From contig NZ_JACHZB010000001.1 of assembly GCF_014193255.1 (NCBI RefSeq), positions 186,001 through 250,000 on the forward strand: DNA of 64,000 nucleotides, in the 5' to 3' direction. A program made the translations under genes and the position numbers. The stretch is from Rhizobium sp. BK196 (GTDB taxonomy: Bacteria > Pseudomonadota > Alphaproteobacteria > Rhizobiales > Rhizobiaceae). The notes beneath the pieces were generated by a model, which was given only the letters and a program-made list of their open reading frames with translations, was not told where the DNA came from and did not search any database. Shown piece by piece: positions 43,658 through 53,105 of the stretch (position 1 is its first letter; each line of letters opens with the position of its first letter).

Positions 43658-46510
43658 TCACCCTATCCGGGCATGACCTGATCTCAACGCTTCATGAGCG
43701 GCGACAATATCCAGACTGCCGCAGCTGTCGCAACGATCGCTGATTGCCTTCAGCTCGGCCAGCGGCAGCGCAACAGGAGAGCCGATCTGCCTTGCGAGCC
43801 TGACGCGGCTCGTTGCAGCGTGCAGTGCAAAACCGAGGGCGCCACTCTTCCGACCAAGGTCTATCGCTTCCTGAAAATGCCGCGCCGCTTCCTCCACATC
43901 GCCGTCCCGCCCAAATATCAACCCGCGAAGATGCAGGAATTCGGCGTCGCACCATCGGTCTCCACGCTGCCTGCAATAGTCCACGCCCTCCTCGACGCTC
44001 TCTCGAGCAACCGCGACCTGATCATGCGAAAGTGCCGCGTGAGCGAGCATCACATAGCGAAGCGGCAAATGAACAAGGAAATTGCACTCACGAATGACGC
44101 CGATTGCGTTTTTCATCCGCTGGACCGCCCCCGCGTCTCCGCGCGCTGCATCGATCGCTGCCTGGTGAAAGCGGGCGAACGGCGGCCAGGTATCGATCTG
44201 GCGCGACTTCAGGCGCTCCACCAGCATCGTCGCCCGCTCCTGCGCCAAATCGACCCGTCCGCATAACAGGGCGACCGGCGTGGCAGCGAGTGCCAGCGAG
44301 TGCGCGCAAGACAGATCGTGATCCAGCGTCAGCGCGGCGTTCAGTGCTTCCTCCGCAATATCGAGCGCATGCTGATGGCGGCCGACCACCCAGGCCGCCA
44401 GCGAAAGATGGTTCCGGAAATTGACGAACCTGTCGATCTGAAACCTCGATGTCTGGCCGCGATTGCCGAAAACTGCATGTTCGCGGGCAAGACGCTCGAG
44501 ACCCGCATGCCCGGATTCAATCCTCCCCTGATAGACCTCGCAGGTATAGAACTGCCGATCGGCATTAGGGGCGGCAGAATAATCGTCCACGGACGCCATG
44601 AAGCGGCGAAGGTCTGCAATCGTCTCAAGCGCTCTTTGGTGAAAGCCCATGGCGGATTGAACATTTGCGAGGCCGATCTTCGTTCGAAGACAGTGTTCCA
44701 CGCTCCCGGCCTCCAAAGCGAGCTCGAACCCCTTCTTCCAGGTCGCTTCGAGTTCGTCGCCGAAAGGATAACGATAACAGAGATTCCAGCCGTGGGCCGC
44801 CACCAGCTTCATGCGGAGCACGAGATGATCGCCAGATAGGGTGTCCAGCGCCGACAGCGCCTTTTCGACGCGTGATCCGCTTTCTGCCATCGTCGAGAAT
44901 TCGACCCAGAACGGCAAAGCGGCAACCGTCAACCGTACCCCGAGCTCGGCCTGCCCATCCGAACCATAGGCCCAATCGATCATGCGGCGGAGATCCGCGC
45001 TCCAGCCGCCGTAGAGCGCCACCCAGTCTTCACGCGGCCGCCACGTCCATTCCTCTTCTGCCCTTTCGAACAGCGCAAGAATGAAGCGGCCATACGCGAT
45101 CATGGCCGCCTGCTGCTCGCCCTGCCCTATGAGCCGTTTGTTGGCGAAGGTTCGGGTACTGTCGAGCAGCCGGTACCTGCGACGCCTCCCCGTGTAGTTG
45201 ACCGACATCATGGACTTGGTCGCGAGGGCTTCCAGCCACGCGGCAAGGTCTTCCTCATGCGCCAGGTGCCCGAAGGCGTCGATGACGTCGTCAAGCGCAA
45301 AGGTGCCGCCGAAAACGGAAAGGTGACGCAGAAGCCAGGCCTCGTTTTCTGAAAGCAGCCGATAACTCCAGTTCAGCGTCGCCGTCAGCGTCTTGTGACG
45401 GTCCATGCCGTCTCCGCGCGACGACAATGCGTCGAAGTCACGTTCGAGCATTTGCAGCAGCCCCGCAGGACCGTTGGCCGGAAGTTGCGGGGCCGCCAGT
45501 TCGATCGCCAGCGCAATGCCGTCGAGACGCCGGCTCAAACTCGTGATCGAAGGGACATCCGCATCCTCCAATCGATAGCCGTGCGTCTCCGCGCGCCGAA
45601 CCAGCAACTCGATCGCCGAAAAGGCCATTGCCGACCCGGTATCGAGAATCGCATCTGCGGGCGGATACTGAAGCGGCGCAAGCCGATGGACAGTCTCGAA
45701 CCTGCATCTCAACGGCTCGCGGCTTGTCGCGATGATATTCAATCCGTGCAAGGCATGGTTCAGTTGATCTGCCATGCCGGCGACGGCCGCCAGGACGTGC
45801 TCGCAATTGTCGAGAACGAGAAGCTGGTTGCGGCCGCGCAGCGCGTCAACGAGACCTTTCACGTCATCGACCGGGTTGCTTACGATGCCGAGCGCACGAC
45901 TGACGGCCAGGGCGACGAATTGTCCTTTCTCGATCGCCGCCAGATCAACGAAGCACACGGCCTGGCCCTCGTCGTTGGCGATCGCTCTTGCGGCTGCGAC
46001 GGCTATGCTTGTCTTGCCGACGCCGGCAGGTCCGACCACCGTGAGCAATCGGGTCTGCTGCAACGCCTCGACAATCGCCGCCAACGCATCGGCGCGCCCG
46101 ACCAGCGGCTTTGACGGCGGCAGCGCCCCGTCAATCTCCCTGATCGACGCGGGAAAGGCGGCCTCCCTCGGCCTCACGACCGTCAGTGATGCAACGAAGC
46201 GATATCCGCGACCCGGGACTGTCGCTATGCAGGGAATGTCGATGCCGTTTGTCTGCAGCGCACGGCGCAGGGCGGCGATGTTGACCTTGAGATTGCTTTC
46301 GTCGACGAACAGGTTGGGCCACGCCGCTTTAAGAAGTTCGCTCTTGTTGACGACCTGCCCAGGCTGGCGCACGAGCGCATGAAGCAAATCCATCGCGCGC
46401 GATCCGAGGCGTATCGGGATATCGCCGCAGAGCAGCGACTGGCGAGCGGGCGTGAAACGGCAGTTGCCGAAGCAATATGTCGTGGCATCGATCATATCGG
46501 CCTGTTCCAT
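43658..46510 (-). CDS. Winged-helix regulator with NB-ARC-type ATPase
   Basis: A 950-residue regulator. Residues 10-115 are an OmpR/CadC-like winged helix (LLKAAWPNLFVDESNLKVNI). Residues 140-400 are an NTPase domain with Walker A (VVGPAGVGKTS) and Walker B (LLVLDNCEHVLAAV), and the rest looks like helical repeats. The layout resembles large one-component activators of the AfsR/SARP or CadC-ATPase type. It is divergent from the HbpS-ADH-ALDH operon, which is the likely target. The ATG at 46510 follows AGGAGG. Confidence 0.88.
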   Translation of the reverse strand: MEQADMIDATTYCFGNCRFTPARQSLLCGDIPIRLGSRAMDLLHALVRQPGQVVNKSELLKAAWPNLFVDESNLKVNIAALRRALQTNGIDIPCIATVPGRGYRFVASLTVVRPREAAFPASIREIDGALPPSKPLVGRADALAAIVEALQQTRLLTVVGPAGVGKTSIAVAAARAIANDEGQAVCFVDLAAIEKGQFVALAVSRALGIVSNPVDDVKGLVDALRGRNQLLVLDNCEHVLAAVAGMADQLNHALHGLNIIATSREPLRCRFETVHRLAPLQYPPADAILDTGSAMAFSAIELLVRRAETHGYRLEDADVPSITSLSRRLDGIALAIELAAPQLPANGPAGLLQMLERDFDALSSRGDGMDRHKTLTATLNWSYRLLSENEAWLLRHLSVFGGTFALDDVIDAFGHLAHEEDLAAWLEALATKSMMSVNYTGRRRRYRLLDSTRTFANKRLIGQGEQQAAMIAYGRFILALFERAEEEWTWRPREDWVALYGGWSADLRRMIDWAYGSDGQAELGVRLTVAALPFWVEFSTMAESGSRVEKALSALDTLSGDHLVLRMKLVAAHGWNLCYRYPFGDELEATWKKGFELALEAGSVEHCLRTKIGLANVQSAMGFHQRALETIADLRRFMASVDDYSAAPNADRQFYTCEVYQGRIESGHAGLERLAREHAVFGNRGQTSRFQIDRFVNFRNHLSLAAWVVGRHQHALDIAEEALNAALTLDHDLSCAHSLALAATPVALLCGRVDLAQERATMLVERLKSRQIDTWPPFARFHQAAIDAARGDAGAVQRMKNAIGVIRECNFLVHLPLRYVMLAHAALSHDQVAVARESVEEGVDYCRQRGDRWCDAEFLHLRGLIFGRDGDVEEAARHFQEAIDLGRKSGALGFALHAATSRVRLARQIGSPVALPLAELKAISDRCDSCGSLDIVAAHEALRSGHARIG

Positions 46511-46823
46511 TTCCCCTCCTTTCGCGGCTGCACTTTGAGAGCGCTGTGCCTTGCGGATGCGCGCCCGGACGATGGCGGCCATCGCATGGATTTCAGGGTT
46601 AGGCCCGTCCCGATAGCCTTATACCAGCAGATTTACCTCTTTTAACCAGCTATGCCGGTGCCGCGGTGATATCAAGGTAGCGGGCTGACCGGGTGATAGA
46701 GATCCCAAGCGCTCGCGCAGGTTTGCCTTATTCAAGAGGTTCGAGCTTCGGGTGGTCGTTATTGGCCATGGCTGCTCGCGCCCCGAACCCGGAGTGATCC
46801 CCGGAGTGATCGAGGAGGCCGCT
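46511..46823. other. Divergent promoter region
   Basis: About 310 bases between the large regulator and the HbpS-like gene, with no gene. A short duplication CCGGAGTGATC occurs at 46788-46811. It must contain promoters for both directions, but no specific sites were recognised. Confidence 0.45.
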
Positions 46824-47255
46824 ATGCCCCGCGCACTAAGCACACTGACATTGTCGGACGCCAGGCGGATGATTGACGCGGCAGAAGCAAAGGCGGCCGA
46901 TCTCGGCATTCCCTACAACATCGCTGTGGTCGACGTCGGCGGCGCATTGATCGCGTTCGCACGTCAGGATGGCGCGCTCGAAGGAAGCATCGATCTCGCC
47001 ATCGGCAAGGCGAAGACCGCGCGGATGTTCAACAAGACGACCGAATATCTCGCTGAACTGGCACAGCCGGGAGCCCCTCTGTTCGGGATTGAGCAGAGCA
47101 ATGCCGGCCATGTGGTGATTTTTGGCGGCGGTCTGCCCGTCACCATTGACGACCAGATCGTCGGTGCCGTCGGCACCAGCGCCGGTTCGGTCGAACAGGA
47201 CATTGCGGTCGCCGAGGCGGCGGCCGCGGTGATGGCAACACATCCAAAAACCTGA
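46824..47255 (+). CDS. GlcG/HbpS-like haem-binding-family protein
   Basis: A 143-residue protein of the GlcG/HbpS family: MIDAAEAKAADLGIPYNIAV, ARMFNKTTEYLAEL and VVIFGGGLPVTIDDQIVGAVG. The family includes haem-binding and corrinoid-related proteins, often encoded with dehydrogenases. It is the first of three genes; the start follows GAGGAGGCC and the next gene begins 12 bases later. Confidence 0.87.
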   Translation: MPRALSTLTLSDARRMIDAAEAKAADLGIPYNIAVVDVGGALIAFARQDGALEGSIDLAIGKAKTARMFNKTTEYLAELAQPGAPLFGIEQSNAGHVVIFGGGLPVTIDDQIVGAVGTSAGSVEQDIAVAEAAAAVMATHPKT

Positions 47256-47267
47256 AGGAGACCAGTG

Positions 47268-48323
47268 ATGAGAGCTGCGCGCATTCTTGAATATAAGAAG
47301 CCCCTCGTCCTCGAGGACATCAAGGTTCCCGACATCCAGCCCGACGAGGTTCTCGTGAAAGTCGCCGCCTGCGGCATGTGCCGCTCGGACGTGCTGCTGA
47401 TCGACGGCTTCTTCCAGGGCTATGGCGATATTCCGCCGCCCGTCATTCCCGGTCATGAGATAACGGGCACGGTCGAGAAGATCGGCGGTGTCGTGGCCAA
47501 GGCTGCAGGATTGCAGGAAGGCGACCATGTTGTCGTGTCGCCCGGCTGGGGTGATGGCGTCTGCAAGCATTGCCAGGTCGGCAACACCCATATCTGCCCC
47601 AATGTCCGCTGGCCGGGCTTTGGCACCTATGGCGGTTTTGCCGAATATATCCCGGTGCCGGCCCGCTATGCGATCAAGGTCGCCAAACATCTCAAGTTCG
47701 AGCAGCTTGCACCGCTCACCGACGCCGGTCTGACCCCCTATCGCGGGCTCAAGAAGATCCGCGATGCCGGCGGGCTCGGCCCGGACCGGGTGATCGGCGT
47801 CTTCGGCATCGGCGGCCTTGGCGCCTACGCCGTCCAATATGCCAAGCTGCTCGGCGCGGGCGGTCCCGTCGTCGCTGTCGCCAGAAACGAGGAGAAACTC
47901 CAGGTCGCGAAGAAATATGGCGCCGACCACATCATCGCGATCGAAGGCAAGTCCTCCGAGGAGGTCGGAAAGGAGCTTAAAAAGGCGACCGGCCAGGACA
48001 AGTTCGACGCGATCATCGACTGCGCCGGTGCGACCGAGATGATGCAGCTTGCCTTCTCGCGTCTCGCGATCGGCGGGCATTACGCCGATGTCGGCTTCAT
48101 CGGCGACCGGATCAACGTTCCGCTGTTCCCACGCGTCCACGGCGAGCAGACTTTTCACGGCTCTTTCTGGGGAAACAACGCCGATCTCATCGAGGTCATG
48201 GCGCTCGCGGCGGAAGGCAAGATCCAGCACACGATCAAGACGATCTCGTTCAACGATATCAACGAGTACATCGACCTCTTGCGGGACAATAAAGTCATCG
48301 GGCGCGCGGTCGTCACCTTCTGA
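47268..48323 (+). CDS. Zinc-dependent alcohol dehydrogenase
   Basis: A 351-residue medium-chain ADH: AACGMCRSDVLLIDG (catalytic zinc cysteine), PGHEITGTVEKIG (histidine), CKHCQVGNTHIC (structural zinc region, with only three of the usual four cysteines) and GVFGIGGLGAYAVQYAKLLG (NAD-binding fold). It would oxidise an alcohol to an aldehyde with NAD. The next gene encodes an aldehyde dehydrogenase, so the pathway alcohol to acid is likely. Confidence 0.92.
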   Translation: MRAARILEYKKPLVLEDIKVPDIQPDEVLVKVAACGMCRSDVLLIDGFFQGYGDIPPPVIPGHEITGTVEKIGGVVAKAAGLQEGDHVVVSPGWGDGVCKHCQVGNTHICPNVRWPGFGTYGGFAEYIPVPARYAIKVAKHLKFEQLAPLTDAGLTPYRGLKKIRDAGGLGPDRVIGVFGIGGLGAYAVQYAKLLGAGGPVVAVARNEEKLQVAKKYGADHIIAIEGKSSEEVGKELKKATGQDKFDAIIDCAGATEMMQLAFSRLAIGGHYADVGFIGDRINVPLFPRVHGEQTFHGSFWGNNADLIEVMALAAEGKIQHTIKTISFNDINEYIDLLRDNKVIGRAVVTF

Positions 48324-48373
48324 CGCATCGAACACGTCGCGCTTGGAGAATAGGACTGTACGGAGGATTACCC

Positions 48374-49750
48374 ATGCTTGAGGTGGTGCAAGCCTATGAT
48401 CGCGAACATATCGCTGACTTGCCGACCGACGATGCGGCTGCGCTCGGACGCAAGCTCACCGTCGCCCGCAAACGCTTTGAAGACAGGGGCGGCTGGCTGA
48501 AGCCGCACCAGCGAATAGCCGTGCTGCATCGGCTTGCGGATCTCGTTGCCCAGCAGCGCGAGGTCTTCGCGATGCGCATCGCACGTGAAGGGGGAAAGCC
48601 CTATACCGATGCGCTGGTTGAAACCGACCGCGCCACCGACGGGATACGCAACGCCGCCGACCTGCTTCGCATCCGCGGCGGTGCCGAAATCCCGATGGGG
48701 CTGACCCCGGCCAGCGAGGGGCGGCGCGCCTGGACGATCCTGGAGCCCATCGGCGTGGTCGCCGCGATCTCGGCGTTCAACCATCCCCTGAACCTCATCG
48801 TGCATCAGGTCGCGCCGGCGATCGCCACGGGCTGCCCTGTTATCGTCAAGCCTGCGGCGGCGACACCGCTTTCCTGCCTGGAACTCGTAAAGCTCGTCCA
48901 GGAGGCCGGAATGCCGGAGGGCTGGGTTCAGAGCCTGCTGCCCGAGAACCGCGATCTCTCGGGCGCCTTTGCGAGCGATCCGCGCGTGGCCTTCCTGAGC
49001 TTCATCGGCTCGGCCGCGGTCGGTTGGCGTCTGCGCGCCAATCTGGCGCCGGGAACACGCTGCGCGCTCGAGCATGGCGGCGTGGCGCCGGTGATGATCG
49101 ACCGCACCGCCGATATCGACGCGATCGTCGAGCCGCTCGCCAAGGGCGGCTACTATCATGCGGGTCAGGTCTGCGTCTCGGTCCAGCGGATCTACGTGCA
49201 TGAAGCGCTTAAGGATGCCTTCGTCGAACGGTTCGCCGAGCGCGTCGGGCGCCTGCGCGTCGGTGACCCCCGCCTTGCCGAGACCGAGGTCGGTCCCCTC
49301 ATTCAACCGGCTGAAGCCGAACGGGTCGCCACCTGGGTCGAGGAAGCCGCGTCTGGGGGCGCCCGCCTGATCGGAGGCGGACGGCTGAGCGACACGACGC
49401 TGGCGCCTGCTATCCTCGTCGATCCGCCCGGCACATCGACGGTCGCGCGCGAGGAGGTCTTCGGTCCGGTCACCTGCATTTTCGGTTTTGCCGATCTTAA
49501 CGATGCCATCCGCCAGGCAAATTCGCTGCCGGTCGCATTTCAGAGCAGTATCTTCACCCGCGATCTCGCCGTCGCACTCGACGCAGCCGAACGTCTCGAC
49601 GCCTCGGCCGTCATGATCAACGACCACAGCGCCTTCCGTACCGATTGGATGCCTTTCGCCGGGAGAAAGACATCCGGCTACGGGGTCGGCGGCATCCCTT
49701 ATACTGCCCGCGAGATGACGGCGGAGAAAATGATCGTCTTCAAACGGTGA
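48374..49750 (+). CDS. Aldehyde dehydrogenase family protein
   Basis: A 458-residue ALDH: AAISAFNHPLNLIVHQVAPA (oxyanion asparagine), FIGSAAVGW, ALEHGGVAPV (catalytic glutamate) and GQVCVSVQRIYV (catalytic cysteine). It oxidises an aldehyde to a carboxylate with NAD(P). It is the third gene of the operon, 50 bases after the ADH. The substrate is not known; family members include succinate semialdehyde and other dehydrogenases. Confidence 0.93.
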   Translation: MLEVVQAYDREHIADLPTDDAAALGRKLTVARKRFEDRGGWLKPHQRIAVLHRLADLVAQQREVFAMRIAREGGKPYTDALVETDRATDGIRNAADLLRIRGGAEIPMGLTPASEGRRAWTILEPIGVVAAISAFNHPLNLIVHQVAPAIATGCPVIVKPAAATPLSCLELVKLVQEAGMPEGWVQSLLPENRDLSGAFASDPRVAFLSFIGSAAVGWRLRANLAPGTRCALEHGGVAPVMIDRTADIDAIVEPLAKGGYYHAGQVCVSVQRIYVHEALKDAFVERFAERVGRLRVGDPRLAETEVGPLIQPAEAERVATWVEEAASGGARLIGGGRLSDTTLAPAILVDPPGTSTVAREEVFGPVTCIFGFADLNDAIRQANSLPVAFQSSIFTRDLAVALDAAERLDASAVMINDHSAFRTDWMPFAGRKTSGYGVGGIPYTAREMTAEKMIVFKR

Positions 49751-49797
49751 TCGGGACGTCTTGGCGCGTTCATTGCTCGTCGCTTCCGGCCGGCCGC

Positions 49798-49980
49798 TCA
49801 ATACCTGCAGGAGAGTGCGTTGGTCGGCCTGAAGCCCTGGCTGCATGCCGGATTTCTCGAATTCCAAGGCTGATACTGGAAATCGGCGCTATTGGTTCTT
49901 CGATGCGTTGTGCAGGATAAAGTCAATGTGGCGAAGCCGACAATCAATCCAGCTATCGCAAACGTCCGAAGTCTGGTCAT
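49798..49980 (-). CDS. Possible small lipoprotein
   Basis: A 60-residue protein with a hydrophobic N-terminus (LRTFAIAGLIVGFATLTLSC) ending in a lipobox-like cysteine, then TTHRRTNSADFQYQPWNS. The start at 49980 has only a weak ribosome site. It sits in an otherwise empty 490-base stretch between the ALDH and epoxide hydrolase genes. Expression needs confirmation. Confidence 0.4.
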   Translation of the reverse strand: MTRLRTFAIAGLIVGFATLTLSCTTHRRTNSADFQYQPWNSRNPACSQGFRPTNALSCRY

Positions 49981-50241
49981 CACGGTCACTTTCTGGCGGC
50001 AACTCGAAACAAGGAATCCATGGCATGATGGCAGTGTCAACGCAGAGCGCAGCCTGATCCGTCAAGAAGCGTGAGCGTCTGCTGCGAGCCGGCCGGGAAA
50101 CTTCAGCATCATGTGAAACAAATCCCGGAGTTGCACGTTCACACGTGCTGCTTTTAGCTCAGCAGATAACCGGGTTGATGGAGCACGGGCAACCTTCAGG
50201 GGCTGCAACCCGCCGACGGAACCTGCACGCATGAGGCTTGA

Positions 50242-51150
50242 ATGGTCTTTACTCAATCTCTGAAGACAATCCGCGCGGGCGTTCTGGAGATCGCCTATAT
50301 CGAGATGGGTCCCGCGGATGGCTGGCCGGCCGTCCTTTCGCACGGCTTTCCCTATGACGTGAATGCCTATGCGCAGGTCGCACCGATCCTGGCGGCACGC
50401 GGGGCAAGGGTGATCGTGCCCTACCTGCGCGGATATGGCCCCACGCGCTTTCTATCGGCAAAAACCATGCGCAGCGGTCAGCAGGCGGCGCTGGGCAAAG
50501 ACCTGATTTGCCTGCTCGACGCATTGGGCCTGCAGCGCGCCATCCTTGCAGGGTTCGACTGGGGCGGCCTGGCATCCTGCGTTGCCGCGGCATTGTGGCC
50601 GCAGCGGGTCGAGGGGCTGGTCTCCTATGCCGGCTATGATGTCATCGACCTTAGCAGGCAACGCCACGCCTTTGCCCCTTCGCTGGAATGCGCGATGTGG
50701 TATCAGCACCTCTTCCAGAGCGAACGCGGCCGCGAATGCCTTGAAGACAATCGCCGCGCGCTTTGCCGGATACTGTGGGAGCAATGGTCGCCGCAATGGA
50801 CGTTTGACGACATCACCTTCGACCGGTCGGCCGCCTCCTTCGAAAATCCCGACTTCGTCGACGTCGTCCTCCATTCCTACCGCTTTGCCTTCGGCACGGA
50901 GAGCGGCGATCCCGAGCTTCAGGATCTGGAAGATATCCTGGCAACGAGGCCGCAGATCACCGTTCCCGCAATCACCCTCGACGGCACGCAGGACCCGCTC
51001 AAACCGGGCGGCACGGCCGATCATTCGGTCATGTTCGCAGGACCTCACCAACACCGCGCCTTTACCTGCGGCCACGCCTTTCCCTTCGAAGCTCCCGAGG
51101 CTTTCGCCGAGGCGATCCTCGACGTTCACAAGATCGCCTCGAGCGCGTGA
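50242..51150 (+). CDS. Alpha/beta hydrolase, epoxide-hydrolase-like
   Basis: A 302-residue protein. The nucleophile region reads AGFDWGGLA, with aspartate as in epoxide hydrolases and haloalkane dehalogenases. LSHGFPYD is the HGxP oxyanion motif, LDGTQDPLKPGG may carry the acid, and FTCGHAFPFEAP the histidine. It may hydrolyse epoxides or halides. The neighbouring genes give no substrate clue. Confidence 0.87.
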   Translation: MVFTQSLKTIRAGVLEIAYIEMGPADGWPAVLSHGFPYDVNAYAQVAPILAARGARVIVPYLRGYGPTRFLSAKTMRSGQQAALGKDLICLLDALGLQRAILAGFDWGGLASCVAAALWPQRVEGLVSYAGYDVIDLSRQRHAFAPSLECAMWYQHLFQSERGRECLEDNRRALCRILWEQWSPQWTFDDITFDRSAASFENPDFVDVVLHSYRFAFGTESGDPELQDLEDILATRPQITVPAITLDGTQDPLKPGGTADHSVMFAGPHQHRAFTCGHAFPFEAPEAFAEAILDVHKIASSA

Positions 51151-51156
51151 GCCGCG

Positions 51157-51663
51157 TCAGATCGAACGGCTGTCATAAGCCCAATGCAGCAGGGCCTGGC
51201 GTTGACGCGGCCGGCACCAGCAGTCCCCGGGCTCGCAGGCTCGGCGAAGCTGAGCGACATGGCGGCGAATTGCCTTCCAGCGGGCGATCTGCCGCTCGTC
51301 CTCGCCTTGCATGCGGCGGCCATGGTAGTAGCGGCAGTACCACTGGAACCAGCCACGCGGATCGTCGGGATGGATCCATCCCTTGGCTCGCCAGACGCTG
51401 AGCGGCTGGCTGGCATCGACACCGAAGCAGTTGATCGACGGATCTTTTCGCAGCGACAGCCGCGCCTGCGCAAACCAGCTGTCGGGGAATTCTTCACGGC
51501 AATCGGTCATGTACTTGCCGCCGAATACGCCGAGCGCAAGCATCTCGGCGGGCGTCAGGTCCGGCTGGAAATCGGGATGAAAGTCACGGCCGATTGGCGC
51601 GACGAGAGCATAGCGGTAGCCTTGCTGCATCCGATCGTTGACGACGATCCACCGGGGTTTCAT
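51157..51663 (-). CDS. Conserved hypothetical protein, Trp/Cys-rich
   Basis: A 168-residue protein (IVVNDRMQQGYRYALVAPIG, GVFGGKYMTDCREEFPDSWF, GWFQWYCRYYHGRRMQGEDE and a tail with CEPGDCWCRPRQR). It starts inside the last bases of the tspO gene (ATGA overlap), so the two are translationally coupled. No family can be named. Confidence 0.75.
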   Translation of the reverse strand: MKPRWIVVNDRMQQGYRYALVAPIGRDFHPDFQPDLTPAEMLALGVFGGKYMTDCREEFPDSWFAQARLSLRKDPSINCFGVDASQPLSVWRAKGWIHPDDPRGWFQWYCRYYHGRRMQGEDERQIARWKAIRRHVAQLRRACEPGDCWCRPRQRQALLHWAYDSRSI

Positions 51664-52148
51664 CGGGCGCCCTGCCACAAGGTTCTGGAACGGTTGCGCC
51701 GCCAGATGGACAGATTGAGCACCGCCGCAAAACTCACCCATGCAAGGTAGGGAACGAGCAGCATGGCCGCCGCCCCATTCATGGGGTGGAACACTATGAT
51801 CGTCGCCAGGATCGCAGCCCAAAGCATCATGATTTCCACCACGGCCAGCCCGGGTCGGTGAAGGCCAAAAAAGATAGGCGACCATGCAGCATTGAGCAGA
51901 AGCTGGGCTGAATAGACGCCGAGAGGCAGTGCGGCAATGCCGGCCTCCCGCCATACCAGCCAGCCCGACAGCCCGATCGACGCATAGAGAACCGTCCAGA
52001 CCGGCGCAAACAGCCAATCGGGCGGACGCCATCCCGGCTTGTCCAGCTGCTTATACCAGTCGCCCGGCCTGAAGATCACGCCGGTCGCCGCCGCAGCAAA
52101 GCTTGCGGCCTCGAAGGCGGCGAGCACGAGAAGGGAATGGATGTCCAT
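51660..52148 (-). CDS. tspO: TspO/MBR family protein
   Basis: A 162-residue five-helix membrane protein: KPGWRPPDWLFAPVWTVLYA, QLLLNAAWSPIFFGLHRPGL and PYLAWVSFAAVLNLSIWRRN are the TspO hallmark. In alphaproteobacteria TspO binds tetrapyrroles in the membrane and modulates their export and stress responses. The downstream hypothetical gene overlaps by four bases. Confidence 0.96.
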   Translation of the reverse strand: MDIHSLLVLAAFEAASFAAAATGVIFRPGDWYKQLDKPGWRPPDWLFAPVWTVLYASIGLSGWLVWREAGIAALPLGVYSAQLLLNAAWSPIFFGLHRPGLAVVEIMMLWAAILATIIVFHPMNGAAAMLLVPYLAWVSFAAVLNLSIWRRNRSRTLWQGAR

Positions 52149-52201
52149 AAGCGCAAGATGGAGGGAACCGCTAGCGAGGCCAGCGGTCCCTCCGACATCC
52201 C

Positions 52202-52426
52202 CTATCGGTTCGGCCCGGCAGCGAGCTCGCCGGAGCCTATTGCGGAAGACAGCGGGATGACCTGCCAGGCGGCCGATAGCCCGACCAGGACGTAAACGAT
52301 CCGGGCGAGCACCGAGCCGGGGCCGAAGATGGCGGCCACGAGGTCAAAGCCGAACAGCCCGACCAGCCCCCAGTTCAGCCCGCCGACGATGACGAGAATG
52401 AGTGTCAGAATTTTGAGGAATTTCAT
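52202..52426 (-). CDS. DUF378 small membrane protein
   Basis: A 74-residue protein with two hydrophobic helices: LTLILVIVGGLNWGLVGLFG carries the GGLNWGLVG motif of DUF378. The family is of unknown function. GGAGAACAACC precedes the start. It lies between the tspO and fasciclin genes on the same strand. Confidence 0.9.
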   Translation of the reverse strand: MKFLKILTLILVIVGGLNWGLVGLFGFDLVAAIFGPGSVLARIVYVLVGLSAAWQVIPLSSAIGSGELAAGPNR

Positions 52427-52456
52427 GGTTGTTCTCCAGGTTGAGGGGTGAGCGGA

Positions 52457-52942
52457 TCAGCCTTTCGGAGGCATGATCACCTTGTCGATGACGTGGATGA
52501 CCCCGTTTGACGCGGCAATGTCGGCAGAGGTGACGGTGGCGTCGTTGACCTTGACGGTGGAGCCCTTGACGTCGATGTCGATCATCTTGCCATTGACCGA
52601 CTTCGCCTCGTCGATACCGGCCACATCCGCAGCCATCACCTTCCCCGGGACCACATGGTAGGTGAGGATTTCGGTGAGCTTTTGCTTGTTCTCCGGCTTC
52701 AGCAGGTTTTCGACCGTGCCGGCCGGCAACTTGGCGAAGGCTTCGTCGGTCGGAGCAAAGACTGTGAAGGGACCCTTCCCTTTGAGAGTGGTAACCAGGT
52801 CTGCCGCTTTGAGCGCGGCAGCCAATGTCTTGAATTGACCGGCCTCCACTGCGGTGTCCACGATGTCCTTTTCGGCGGCGAAGGCGCTGATGCTGCTGGC
52901 GAGCGTGATCGCTGCGGCAAACAAAAGGCTTTTCACTTTCAT
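52457..52942 (-). CDS. Exported fasciclin-domain protein
   Basis: A 161-residue protein: signal peptide ([17 protein letters not shown]) and one fasciclin (FAS1) domain with [31 protein letters not shown] and the C-terminal [18 protein letters not shown]1 domains mediate adhesion between cells or with polysaccharide. The start at 52942 is chosen for its GAGGAG site. Confidence 0.94.
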   Translation of the reverse strand: MKVKSLLFAAAITLASSISAFAAEKDIVDTAVEAGQFKTLAAALKAADLVTTLKGKGPFTVFAPTDEAFAKLPAGTVENLLKPENKQKLTEILTYHVVPGKVMAADVAGIDEAKSVNGKMIDIDVKGSTVKVNDATVTSADIAASNGVIHVIDKVIMPPKG

Positions 52943-53105
52943 GGCATTTTCTCCTCTCGATACGGGTGCGAGATGCACGCGTATATTTTCAGTTAGAGAA
53001 AACAGTTTTTCTTTCTATTCAAATTATCGTGAGAAGAAACAGGATTATCTTGTGGAGATAATTTCCGTTATGGTAGTTTCCCGAGGCGAAAAGGAGTTTT
53101 GAGAA

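Noticed and set aside
46836..49867. Two minus-strand frames of 499 codons each
   Set aside because: They are antisense to the HbpS-like, ADH and ALDH genes, all of which carry clear catalytic motifs.
49845..50241. Small plus-strand frames before the epoxide-hydrolase-like gene
   Set aside because: No ribosome site or protein-like composition; the minus-strand lipoprotein reading is a better but still weak candidate.
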